This document shows positions 11,601-21,899 of a stretch of 64,000 nt of DNA, one piece after another. The notes beneath the pieces were generated by a model, which ran no database searches, had not been told where the DNA came from, and saw only the letters and a program-made list of their open reading frames with translations. This DNA comes from Distichodus sexfasciatus (lineage: Eukaryota; Chordata; Actinopteri; Characiformes; Distichodontidae): positions 3,742,196-3,806,195 of the forward strand of contig JAVGVS010000001.1 of the NCBI GenBank assembly GCA_032718565.1, read 5' to 3'. The translations under genes were made by a program, and so were the position numbers. The stretch's first letter is position 1. Each line of letters starts with the position of its first letter.

Positions 11601-11801
11601 GGCAGCCGTCTGCTCACAGCCATTGTCATCCTGAGTGTGATTGTGATTTTGGGTGTGTCTGCGGTCTTCTGGTTTCTCCAGGAAAGACAAGGTTTAGGCT
11701 CGTCCCTCCTGCCTTCCTTTGAGTACCATCCTCCTTTCAAATCACCCTCCGCTGACCAGACGTGCCTGGTGGAGGCGGAAGAGATCAATGAAATTTCCTA
11801 A
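8526..11801 (+). CDS. cd302: CD302 antigen-like C-type lectin receptor, complete, 6 coding exons, 243 aa
   Basis: Exons 8526-8616, 9218-9346, 9433-9543, 10722-10904, 11002-11016 and 11599-11801 join, all introns in phase 1, into 732 bp ending in TAA. The protein has a signal peptide (about residues 1-27, core SFLSLVVFIALC), one C-type lectin-like domain (about 32-170, with cysteines 32, 46, 70, 143, 158 and 168 and the conserved WLGMYYDSD strand at 102-110), a short basic stalk IQPRK, one membrane segment (about 181-203, LLTAIVILSVIVILGVSAVF) and a cytoplasmic tail of about 40 residues. Human CD302 is 232 residues with the same layout. It is a type I receptor linked in mammals to endocytosis, adhesion and migration of phagocytes. 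There is a possible N-glycosylation site NVS at 155-157. The tail ends in an acidic stretch, EAEEINEIS. Position between rbms1 and baz2b agrees with CD302. Confidence 0.93.
9218..9346 (+). CDS. cd302: cd302 exon 2: start of the lectin-like domain
   Basis: The acceptor is ttggcag and the donor TTTG|gtaaga, with 129 bp in phase 1/1. It encodes GCPADGRTWVPFGQSCYHF and on to KAEEMCSGF, the first disulfide region of a long-form CTLD (C32, C46, C70). Confidence 0.92.
9433..9543 (+). CDS. cd302: cd302 exon 3: central CTLD
   Basis: The acceptor is ttttcccag and the donor GATG|gtatgt, 111 bp. It encodes ALLTVRNAEVNKFIVEYSP and VWLGMYYDSD. The WLGM word corresponds to the WIGL strand that defines CTLDs. 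Confidence 0.93.
9544..10721 (+). other. cd302 intron 3, no feature recognised
   Basis: 1178 bp of A+T-rich intron ending in a long pyrimidine tract (ttctctcttttcctccctc) before the acceptor. No repeat family or exon was recognised. Confidence 0.7.
10722..10904 (+). CDS. cd302: cd302 exon 4: C-terminal CTLD
   Basis: 183 bp encode VDEFKWKDETPVSFKNWADE, PSDDLDIVRIDLCVTL and GKWDNVSC through VVCEAP. It contains the last three CTLD cysteines (143, 158, 168). The positions used by sugar-binding lectins read EPS and WDN, not EPN and WND. Confidence 0.93.
11002..11016 (+). CDS. cd302: cd302 exon 5: 15-bp micro-exon (stalk)
   Basis: The acceptor follows a strong tract ctcccttgcag and the donor is AAAA|gtaagt. 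The 15 bp encode IQPRK between CTLD and membrane segment. The length is a multiple of three, so skipping it would keep the frame. It is inferred because exon 4 and exon 6 are both phase 1, both of its splice sites are near consensus, and human CD302 has a similar short basic stretch (IPYKRK) here. Confidence 0.75.
11599..11801 (+). CDS. cd302: cd302 exon 6: transmembrane segment and cytoplasmic tail
   Basis: The acceptor is ccccttctcag. It encodes DGSRLL-like flank, the hydrophobic helix TAIVILSVIVILGVSAVFWF and a tail containing SFEYHPPF and EAEEINEIS, with the TAA stop at 11799-11801. Confidence 0.92.
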
Positions 11802-12890
11802 ATCCTGGAGATCTAAGGTGTACACATGCTGTTGCTTTTAAGATTCCAGCTAGTTTTCAGATTAAAGGACACTGTGAAAGTTTAGGTGCAAATTATCACT
11901 GGTTGTTTTTAGCCATGCCGAATTAACCCGAGAAGTGTGGTTTGTGAACATGAATGTGCAGTAACTGAAATGACACAAATTTTACTTTAACTTTGACGGA
12001 TCCGATGCTTGTTCTCTGGGCCTAATTTACAGTAGGAGGGAAGAGCCGTGACATGTGACTTACCTGAAATACTTTTGTTCTTGTCAAGCTTGGGAGTCAA
12101 GATGAGATGATGACACTATGTCTGAAGGTAATGAATGTGATATGTTTATGATGGAGGTCAGTGAAAGTGTGCTAATTATATGCAGCTTAAGACACTAATA
12201 AGCAGGGATTTGAGAAGTTAGAAAATTTATATCAAATGGTGTCCTCTGTTTCAATATCACTTCTTTTCAAATATAAAATTGTGGGAGCTTGGAACAGCAT
12301 ATTTACATTGTGAGACTCTAGCACCATTTCTCAATTCCTCTAAAAAGGTCATTTTATTGACGTGCCTGTTTTGTTTTTGGTGGTGATTTCTTAATGTTTT
12401 TCTTGCAGTGTCTGCATGTTGTTTGTGAGTGAGTACACATTTCTACATAATTTCAAGATGCTTCGCATATGTGCAAGACATTGAAAATTGTGAACGCCAA
12501 AAAATGTCACCAAATGTTACGTTGTTGTAGCTGAGTGTTGATATTCATTTAGAAATGAAATACAATGTTGTGAATCAGCATTATTTTTTCTAAAAATTGT
12601 ACTAATCATTTTGTAAAGCTTCATTAGCATGATCTCTGGTTATTATGTGTGATTATTTCTGTTAAAAGTAGGATGAGATATGCTAGTGGTTTCTGTATGT
12701 GCCTTACCTAATTAAAGATGTTGGATCTTTACTGCTGGTCACATAATATTTGAAGTTGATTTTGTTTTATAGTAATCTGAAATTTGCCTTTACTAATCTG
12801 TCCATTTTTACACAAGCTGTGGATCATGCCCATTGGTTTTTGGCTTTTGTGCATAAACAAATAAATATCAAGTGCAGTTTTCTATATTGA
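11802..12890 (+). other. cd302: cd302 3' untranslated region (predicted)
   Basis: Noncoding A+T-rich sequence after the stop. A canonical AATAAA lies at 12860-12865 and an AATTAAA word near 12710. The true cleavage site is unknown. Confidence 0.5.
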
Positions 12891-14958
12891 CAATTTGTGC
12901 ATGACTTGCCGTCATAATAGTATATACTGTGTATGTTCTCTTTGCAGTGGCTGAAAAGAAAATATGAAATTAAGTCAGAAAGCTTTCAATTTGCCTACCG
13001 TTAAAAGATTATTAAAGAATAGGAATGGAACAGTCTGTTATACTGTGTTCTCTATATCCTGTTTATTGGCAAGGTTTACATGGAAGGCGCATGCTAAAGT
13101 GCTGGTAAATTTCCACATATATTGCCCATGAATGATGAAACACAGAGTGATATGAATTAGGACAGCAGATTGGGGCCAGATTAATTACCCCTAGAGGCAT
13201 TTATACATCACTGTCAGCTACGCACCCTGGAAGTGTCAGTCTACCTGTTCCACTTCAGCTCCACTGTCTCTCACTGGCATTTCAGCCTGTGTGCGGAATA
13301 GGGAATGACTGTCTTTGGATGCTGTAAGTACTGCATTATTCATGATTACTGTGTACATGTGCAATTACAAAATTACCATTGTAACTTACTCTATCAGGGT
13401 TATTTCTTTACTGGTAATGATTAGCAGCATTTATTATAGAGATGAGTTTTATTGGTTGACCTTGTGTGATTGAAGGATGGACAGGTGCATGAGTCTTAGC
13501 CATGATGTCTCTTCCATCCAGAGCCTGGGTGTTTTATTGAGAGGTGTAACAGAGAATCAGAAGAGCAGACTTACCCCAGACATTAGTGCTGTCATGCTTA
13601 GGTTTCACTAGTTGATCTGCATGTGAAATTTGTAAAAATCTGATATTAATAACATTTGCCCTTATTTACAGATTACTTGGGATCTTTGTTCCTCAACAGA
13701 TAATTGTGAGAAATCCGATGTTCCAATAAGCTTGCTACCACTGATATTTTAGAGAATGAATCAGCACTGAATCAAACATTTGCAGTAACTAACTGATAGT
13801 TGTTTTGTCTGTCTGCTGACATGTTTGCCACTTTGATCCTTTCTGTGAACACATGACAATATTTGTCCATAATTAGTGTGTGCTTGTAACTGCACGTTTG
13901 TTCATTGCATCATGTGAGATTATGGCCACTAGAGCGTGCTGTGACTCATGTAAAGTTTACTGAGTCAGGAGAGTCTTTGGATTCTGAGTTTGACCAATGA
14001 CACAGCAGCTGGTCAAATGATGCATATTGCTACATGTACAGAGTCAATTTACCCAAATACTCCTAAATTCCATGTACAATAATGTCTCAGTTATAACTGC
14101 TGCTTTTAATTGATGTGTTTATGTGAAGATTATGTCTTTGTTTGAAGACATCGTCCTAAACACACATACTTATTGTGATATTTTTATATATTCATAACAT
14201 CTGGTGCTGTCCAGCCTTACGGAAATATGCAGGATGAGTTTCTGGCTGTCTGCAAATAGAACAGGATGTGATGGAGGGCAGCTACTGCCTGTCATTATAA
14301 TCCAGCTACAGCTCTATTCCAAAGTCCAGCAGGCCATGCACAGGTCAGCAGGTTCACAGAAACAGACTGATATGCCTGTGGCATGGATATTCCCTCTGTC
14401 TTGATCAGAGCTGCTTTTATAGCTACTGCTAGAACTGTATCTTCTAGAGCTGCTTACACAGGACCAAAGGTTGCATCTCAGTCTATTAAAAGAAAAGAAA
14501 ACGACCACTGATTAACAGAAATGAAAGATGCTTTGTATATAGTGCCACACAAGACATTTTCCAAATTCTGACACTTTTTCCTCAGCTGGACAGCTCTGAC
14601 TCACTCCCACTTAACTTCCTATACATGACCAGAATGTCTGTAACAGCGACTGAAAGGAACAAGAATTCTGAACATAAACAGATTACTTGTAATAATACAC
14701 CTTGAAAGAGGAATCCAGTCATGGTATTGGTGTGCTGCCTCATAGCCACTTGCAGTCTTATCTGCACCCAGAGTGAATCATCAGCGTACACATAGCTGTC
14801 AGGTCAAACTCTGTCTGAACACTGAACGCGCACATACAGTACATACACACACTCGAGTTTGTACTTCCCGATTCTGCTGTTATGAAACTATTTTAGACCT
14901 TAGATAAACAGCTCTGAGACTTTAAGAAATGTAACCTACCCTGGCCTGCTTCTCTCTG

Positions 14959-15020
<62 letters not shown>

Positions 15021-15738
15021 ATGCAAGTCTGCACCCATGTCTAAGAATGCCAGAATCCCCAGTGACATTTTTACTCCTTTCCCACCAGTTTCCCAGGGCT
15101 CAGGAGACTGTCGCAACCTCTTAGGTCTGGACAAGAGAGACGAGATGTGCATATGCAACAAAGCCTAATTTATTGGGGAAGAATACAATAGGTCCTGGCT
15201 GGGAGAGGGGCAGACTGCAGGGGAGGATCCCCATAACGCATCTGCACCGAAAAAAAGCACAATAGGACAATGTTACTGCTCTCTTCTCAACACTGCCACT
15301 TTTATTTCACATGCTGTGTGAGATAACACACATGCAGTAATTTGTTGGACAAAGATGGCTGCTATTTCAAGAAAGCAAGGACAACCAATAATGTGGTGCC
15401 TGTCCCCCCGTCCTTCATGTCTTGCCCTGATCCTGTATGGAACACTTCCAGAAATTCCTACCTTGCAGTGAATTTTTCTCACCGTACCCTTACAGCCCAT
15501 ATCTCCTTTACATGTCACAGTTGTGTAATTAATTTCATTAAGAGAATAATGAACTAGACCACAGCCAAGAAGTGTTATTGGTTTAGAAATGAACAAATTG
15601 TCTGCCTTCTTAGGACTGTACTCTTACATTGCTTCTCTTAAATTGGATGTTCCTTATCATGCATTGAGGTGATTAACATAATTAATGGACTTCTTGATAT
15701 GAGTTAGAAAAAAAAATCCCTCTCTCTTTGCCTGAGAT
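12891..15738. other. Spacer after cd302, mostly unremarkable
   Basis: A+T-rich DNA without a credible exon on either strand, and no RING-CH (MARCH7-like) frame on the minus strand. The only clear structure is the CTGT/CT microsatellite near 14960. Confidence 0.6.
14951..15020 (+). repeat. Compound microsatellite (CTGT)n then (CT)n
   Basis: About ten CTGT units change directly into more than ten CT units ending at 15020. Confidence 0.96.
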
Positions 15739-16180
15739 TCCTGGAGAGTGATGGCCCTAGCTTTCATTCTAATTACACTGCGCTGCATAGCGTGGTGCTT
15801 TATTTTTCCCGACAGGCTTCAGCTTTTGTCTTCTATCTCTCCTCTGCCTGCTCGCTCTTGCCTGCTGCCCTGTTCGGCTTGAGATGGATGGTTTGTGTGG
15901 TGCATGCATTACACAAGGCCTGTCACCATTATGATTATGGCTGTAATGGCCTATTTTTGATCAAATAACACGAAAGGCGTCTCATTCGCACGTCCCTGCT
16001 CTCAGTTACTGCCTGAAGGAGGAAGGCGTTAGTGCTGACCTGAAATTGCTAATTAAAACGGACAGTGCCCGAGCATTAATAAGACATGACATATCATGAC
16101 AGCTGGCATGGAAACATGCACACCAGATAGGCTATTATAGCTGCTGCACATCGCCACGCATTTGGCTCACAAATTGGATC
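15739..16180. promoter_or_regulatory. Candidate conserved noncoding block A
   Basis: Complex sequence without repeats and without an open frame, with homeodomain-type words (gctaattaaaacggac, agcattaataagacatgaca) and a tttgatcaaataac word. Composition differs from the A/T-rich surroundings. This is inferred from appearance only; no alignment was possible. Confidence 0.35.
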
Positions 16181-16274
16181 CATTTGATTTTATCCATTTC
16201 ATTGGACTTGATTCTTATTTTTTAATTGTTTTGTTTGGCACATGGACTGAACAGCACAACTTCAACATCCGCTA

Positions 16275-16320
16275 AATATACTTAAATATATAACATCCAA
16301 TAAATATATTTAAGTATATT
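16275..16320. other. Perfect 17-bp inverted repeat (hairpin)
   Basis: Arms 16275-16291 and 16304-16320 are exact reverse complements (aatatacttaaatatat / atatatttaagtatatt) around a 12-nt loop. Confidence 0.9.
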
Positions 16321-18240
16321 GTGAAACTTTTAATGACCGCACAGGTAGTTGCTGGTGTAGGTTTTTTTAACATTGTAGAATAAATGTCACAAAAATATTT
16401 TTTGCCCTTATGTTTCTCTCACTTTTCTCTTACAGAGGTGCAGTCAGACAGAAGCAATCTTCTGGCATCTGTTTCTCGTGCTGGGCCCCTCTCATGTCTT
16501 CTGCCCACTCACTGCCTATAAGCATGCTCCAATTAACACAGAATAAAACAAAGAGTGGGATTAAGACGGCCACCCGTTGGAAGAACTCACTGAAGAGGAC
16601 TGGCATGCCAAAAAAAGAACTTTGCTCATTCGTTTTTCCACATCAGCGCTGACTTTTCCGCACACTCTTTCATGGATTTACTTCAGGGATGGGCTTGGTG
16701 CTGTGTTATGTGACAATGAATTTCAATTATGAATATTTGCTTGAAGTTTTGCAGGAGCAGCAATGAGGTCTGACTGGGAATTTTCCTTTATGTGCTCTTT
16801 GCTTTAAATATATTTGCATTGTTTCTCAATGATTTTATATATTCATATTTTATGTTGATTATAGCTTATAATTTTGCTAACTGTAATCAGCTCATTATAA
16901 TGAGTTTTTAAAACACATCACTTTTACACATTTTTAAAAATATATATATGTTTAACAGCAACAAAAAAAATTGTGACAATATTTTTGGTTAAGTGTTCCT
17001 GTGATCGCACTATGTAAAACAATAGAGGTGAGAAATGGTAGCTTGTTACTGTTACTGAAGCTGAAAATACATGAATTCATTCAATACCATTTGTGCAGAG
17101 TGTTCACTAGAACAATTTTACAGGAGAGGAGAAAATTGTACGTTCCACTGTGTGAGCCAAATTGCCATTAACCATCAAATGATGCTCTTTAAAGCTCCTA
17201 TATGACTACAGGCCATATAGGAATTAAGGACAAAAAAAAAAGGAATAGAGGATTATCCGTACACAGGGACTGCAGGATGGCTAATGTAGGCCTTGTGTAG
17301 TGTGATTGATGTATGGTGTAAGTTTAGCATTATGTCAATTCTACTACATTGCTCACATAATTGGTGATATTGTAGAAATGTAAAGAAATCTTATATAACT
17401 TTCTTGTAAAACACTGCTGAAAATATGTGTAGGAAGAAAGCTAATAAAATAAGTAAATGAGTGAAAGACATTAAACTTTTATGGCTCTTACTGTTTACTT
17501 TCATTTCATTCTGTTCAGCTTTTCTATGTCCAGCTGTGGGGACAGACCCTGTAGGAGTGTTTTAGTGGCCTACAGTGACCTGTGAGACTGGCCAACTCTG
17601 TGTGTGTGTGTGTGCGTGTGTGTGAGTGTGTGTGTGTGTGTTTGAGGAATCCCATCCCATCACAGGCACTTCCAACAGTCCAGCCTGCACCGATGTGATC
17701 CCTCATCACCGCCACACCGCTCTCACTCCCTTTCCAGCCCATTAAATATTGATAAGTGAATGTAAATTATGCAATGAAATAAAAGGGCATTTTTTATTTA
17801 TAAATACAAATACAAAACCATCATCGAGGGATATGCCGTTTGAATATTTGAATATATCAGTTCCCATCGCCGGTGTATATACTGTCACCGTCTAAGTGAA
17901 ATACATTGTGGAACATGACACTAATATATTCTCAATCTTCAGCCGACTACAAAGATGAAAGAATTACTTGAACTAATCTCAAATTTTAACCACAGAATAA
18001 TCAAGGCAACAATGTCTTAGAATCAACCGAGGTAAAGCACAAGGTAGGCAAATTAACATTGCAGCTATTCATTATCATTTTAAGGTAAAGCTGTGAACTG
18101 TCAAAACCACCAGGTCTCAAGGAGAAATGTGCCATTGAAATGAAATGTTTTCTTTTTCTTCTTTTTTTAAAAGATGCTGGAAGGCTCGTGCCTTTAATGA
18201 AATTCTAGGGTGTTGTGTTCAGAGATGATTAAAATCTGTG
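16321..18240. other. Spacer, no gene recognised
   Basis: A+T-rich DNA. It contains a GT microsatellite near 17600 and short A runs. No exon or repeat family recognised apart from that. Confidence 0.6.
17598..17641 (+). repeat. (GT)n microsatellite
   Basis: GT tract with single interruptions (gcgt, gagt). Confidence 0.95.
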
Positions 18241-19095
18241 TTCCATAAATGCGTTAGGAGAAAATCAATAACCACCGGCAGAGGCCTGGTGAGAGTCTCC
18301 AGGACACACTGTGGACTGACAGGGAAAAAATAAAATAAAATAATAATAATTAAAAGCAAATCACCACATTAATTTGTTTTCCATCAGTCCAGAGAGAGAT
18401 CATCTTTATGCTTTCTTTCTGTCTCATTATACTTTCTAATCAAGACTCTTTGAAAAACTGCTTTTTAAAGGAGACAGGCTGTTTGCCCTTCCCCCACTAT
18501 ACTTGCTTCACAGTCATTGTACTTGCACTTATTATGCTACAAAAGACTGAGCTGGGCTGACATTTCCATAGCATGGATAAGAGCCTGGTATGCAAGGCTT
18601 CCGTGATAATGACATTGCTTTGAGCTCCCTCTCCCCCATGCTTGCCCTAATCAAGATTCTCCAATACAATTAAAATCCCAGCATCATCGCTGCTAGGGTG
18701 ACAAATGCGTCAAATCATTTCTCCCGTGCTCTGCGTTTGTGTATTGAGCCGAGCGGGCTTGTCTCTTCTCCCATCTCTAAAAGCAATGCAAAAGCTGACC
18801 CCTAGCTCTCCACAAGGAAATCAATGAGCTTTAGAGAAGGTGAACAGCTACATAAACCTGCTTTACATTCCAAGAGCTGAATAAGGAATTTTCCACATCT
18901 TTAATTCAGCAGTGTCTGAGTGACTTTGTCTCTAAATGACCCCCACTGTGCAATTACCAGCAGTGCCATTCTCGGCAAAGAATGAGTTTCTGTGTGAGAG
19001 GAAGTCATCCATAACGGCAACAACTTGAGCTAAATGTCCCCATTAGTTTGCAGTCATTGTTAGCTGCATTAGCGTCTTTGGATAAACTGGCCCTT
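18241..19095. promoter_or_regulatory. Candidate conserved noncoding block B
   Basis: About 850 bp of complex, repeat-free sequence with no open frame, upstream of baz2b. It carries many developmental-factor-like words (atcaagactctttgaaaaac, gggtgacaaatgcgtcaaat, ctctaaaagcaatgcaaaag, tctttaattcagcag). The contrast with neighbouring simple DNA is clear by eye. A function as a distal enhancer is an inference. Confidence 0.35.
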
Positions 19096-19717
19096 GAGCA
19101 CCCTCAGATTTGTAAAAAATAATTGTTATTCTTTCATGTTAACAAAAAATGTTATTTTAAGCTGTATGTACATACATATGCAAAGTTATTTCCCCCTGCA
19201 TATGGACATGTTGAGGGGATTGTTATGAGAATCCTCATGTTTTCTCATTAAAGGTGTGCTTTTTACACATCCTCCAGGTTTTTTGCAACCAGCTTGGTGG
19301 TGTTAAAAATGATAGTAAAATACTATGCTAAGCTTGTTTTATTTTTCACTTAACGAAGGACACCGCAACACAGCCTTTTTTGCCTCTGACACAAAAACCC
19401 CTTCACGCGTCTCCCCTCTTACCCCTCATTCCACCCCCAAAACTCAAAGTGGGTCACAAGGTCTCCACTCAGCATGCTGCTGATTTTTCCCATATCAGGA
19501 AATTTTAGCCTTTTAGAGACACAAATGGTAAAATTCATTAGCGGTGTGTCTTTAAGTAAACAAGAGCATTTGACGAGGGTAGTGAGGCAAGAAAATACTC
19601 AATAGTGCATTAAGTTTTTGGTAAAGTTTTATGTTAAGTTACATTCTTTATTAGGCAAATGAACAATTGAAATAAATAAGGGCATGCTTTTATTTATTAA
19701 AAAAACTTATGCATTTA

Positions 19718-19905
19718 ATTGGTAGTGTTGGCCTAGTGATAGGATATTCAGATTAAGGACCAAGAGGTCATGCATGCAAGTCTGATTTATTCTTCTTCCA
19801 GCACTACCACCTTTGTGCACCTGAGCAAAGCACTTAACCTCAAATTGCTCCAGGAAATTAGGAAATGTATCTTGCTCTAGGTAAGAGAGCATAATAAATG
19901 CCAAG
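19718..19905 (+). repeat. tRNA-derived SINE, copy 1 (degraded)
   Basis: The head gttggcctagtgataggat resembles an RNA polymerase III A box. It is followed by cagcactaccacctttgtgc and the teleost SINE core cctgagcaaagcacttaacc/tcaaattgctccagg. The B box is decayed (gcaagtctga). It shares head and core with the copy near 45110. Confidence 0.75.
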
Positions 19906-20004
19906 GTCAAAACAAACTTTATTTTACATTTCGTTCATATACATTTATATATTGAAATGAGACAGTGTGGATCCAGTTTTCACTGTGGGCAACAAGGCAG
20001 ACAC

Positions 20005-20059
20005 AATACATACACACATACATACATACATACACACATACATACATACATACATACAT
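20005..20059 (+). repeat. (CATA)n / (CA)n microsatellite
   Basis: Tetranucleotide ACAT units mixed with ACAC, ending in cattt. Confidence 0.95.
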
Positions 20060-20171
20060 TTATAAATAACATGTTAAAATAAACACTTAAATAGAATTGA
20101 AATGTCCAGTTAAGGTCAGCAAATTAGCATCAGCAGAAGACTTAAGTATACTGTATTATGGAATGTAATTA

Positions 20172-20264
20172 CTATTTACCTTAGGTGCATATTATGATAA
20201 CCCTATTTACCTTTTATGCATAAGATGATAAGTCTGTTTACCTTAAATGCATATTATCAGCAGA
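20172..20264 (+). repeat. Three-copy 31-bp tandem repeat
   Basis: Copies start at 20172, 20203 and 20234, exactly 31 bp apart. Each begins ctatttacctt or ctgtttacctt and continues with a variant of aaatgcatattatgata. Copies differ at several positions, so the array is old. Confidence 0.85.
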
Positions 20265-20339
20265 AACGTGATGCCATAAATGTAAATGTAAAACGATAGT
20301 GTCCAGGCAAACAGACAATGAATGCATCTGCATGTATCT

Positions 20340-20743
20340 GCGGGGCAGCTTCGTCTAAACGTCTTTTTTCCCTCTCTCTCTCTCTTTTACAATGTCAGGT
20401 GTTATGGTAAAACATTAAAATACAAGTGAAGCAGTAAATCCAGTCTGTTGAGAACTTTTGGAGCTGTTCTCCGGGAGCGGCTGCACAGGTCGAGACGGCG
20501 CCGAGTCGGACGTCACGCCTGTTCCTTGAAATGAGGCAGAATGAGAGTGAGATGAGCCCGAGATGAGACGAGTCTCCTTTAATCCGGAGCGAGCTGAGAC
20601 AGTCGAGACGCGCTTCCCGATCCAGCCTCTCCTCTGACACCCGCTGCCGGTGTCTTGCTCCGACAAACCGACATTTTTTTCCTGTAGGAAGCCGCTGCTA
20701 CTTATCAACAACTGGACTCCCGACTTAGAAGTGTAGGCGAAAG
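20340..20743 (+). promoter_or_regulatory. baz2b: baz2b CpG-rich promoter and noncoding exon 1
   Basis: CpG content rises abruptly (gagacggcgccgagtcggac, gtcgagacgcgcttcccgat) and a strong donor AAG|gtgagt occurs at 20744. No long open frame crosses the donor. A first untranslated exon upstream of the coding exon at 48059, which opens with its own acceptor two bases before the ATG, is what the BAZ2B structure requires. The transcription start is unknown, and other 5'UTR exons may exist between. Confidence 0.6.
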
Positions 20744-21604
20744 GTGAGTATGATTATTTTAAGAAACATTTTTTATGCTTCTGGACAGTCGGTGGGTCAC
20801 ACCGCGCCTGTTCCTGTGGTTTAAAACGCGATGTGTTTTAGCTGCGGCTCCTGATTGTTTTTGCCGTTGATAGTGTTGTTTGTTTAGATGTCTCACGTTC
20901 CGCTTTAACTGACTAGCTGGTTAACAGACCGAGGTAAGATTCCACGTTTATGACTGATCAAAACTTGCTATAAGAAAAATGATAAGTTGCCTCAGTAATT
21001 CAAGTATGTGTCGAGAAAAAAAGATAGGCGATGGTGTTGTGTGTTGTGAGTTTAGCATGTTACTTTGTGACCGTAAGACTGGCGTTAGGGAAGCGAGTCA
21101 TTTAGTGAAACTTATCAAACTGTTTTCGTCTTCAGATTTGATTCCCTCTTTTAAGTAACCAGTTCCACTAGTTTGCAGATCATTTCTAATGAAAGAAAGT
21201 GAGCAGATTGGCTAAGATCATCTGTTTTGCGGAACCTCTTTGTGTGTCCGGATTATTGCTGCTCATTCATGTGCAGTTTAACAGTTAAGGGAAGTAAAAC
21301 TTGGGCATGTTTGATTCGTTTTTGATAAGATAATAAGGCAAGTTGAGCAACGAAACAAACAAAAAAAAATCGAGATTTGTTTTTACATTTTTGGGAAACC
21401 TGAGTTAATTTATTTTTGTTACAAGTGTGGGAATGAAAGTCCGGAGACTAGTCAGAGGGCGAATCGTCTTTTAAATGTCATTGTTTCATAAACGATTTTT
21501 ACTGCATTTTATTGGGAGGTAAACACAATTAAGAAGTTATGTTTGTCACAGATTTGGTTTTTAAACGTAAATAGTTAGACAGTGTGTATTAATGGAGTAA
21601 ATTT

Positions 21605-21700
21605 GTTGAAGGGAAGTTTAAAGCGGCGCGGACAGCAGCGCGAGCTCTTGCCCGTGTTCTTATTGTGTCGCTTCCTTAAAAAGGAGCTGCGGCGAGGATG
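21605..21700 (+). promoter_or_regulatory. Small CpG-rich patch in baz2b intron 1 (possible second promoter)
   Basis: aaagcggcgcggacagcagc and gctgcggcgaggatg form a short CpG-dense patch about 0.9 kb after exon 1. This could be the edge of the CpG island or an alternative start; no further evidence. Confidence 0.25.
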
Positions 21701-21899
21701 AATTGTTAAAATGTGAATCCCTTTGTGTATATTACACTATCCTCCATTTTCGTGCGCTCCAGCAACGAGGCTTTCGCCATGTTGGGCTTGTAGGACTTTT
21801 GATCTTTCGCACTTTTAATAAGTCCCACAAAAGCGGTGAAGTGGAATCGGACGTGATCCAGCCACGTGCAGTCTTTAAAGCTCATTAACCATATCGGGT

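Noticed and set aside
12891..20340. MARCHF7 on the minus strand, expected from mammalian gene order
   Set aside because: No frame with a RING-CH cysteine/histidine pattern was found in the spacer.
20415..20711. 98- and 81-codon minus-strand frames in the CpG promoter
   Set aside because: They overlap each other in different frames and show no protein features. The CpG island explains the lack of stops.
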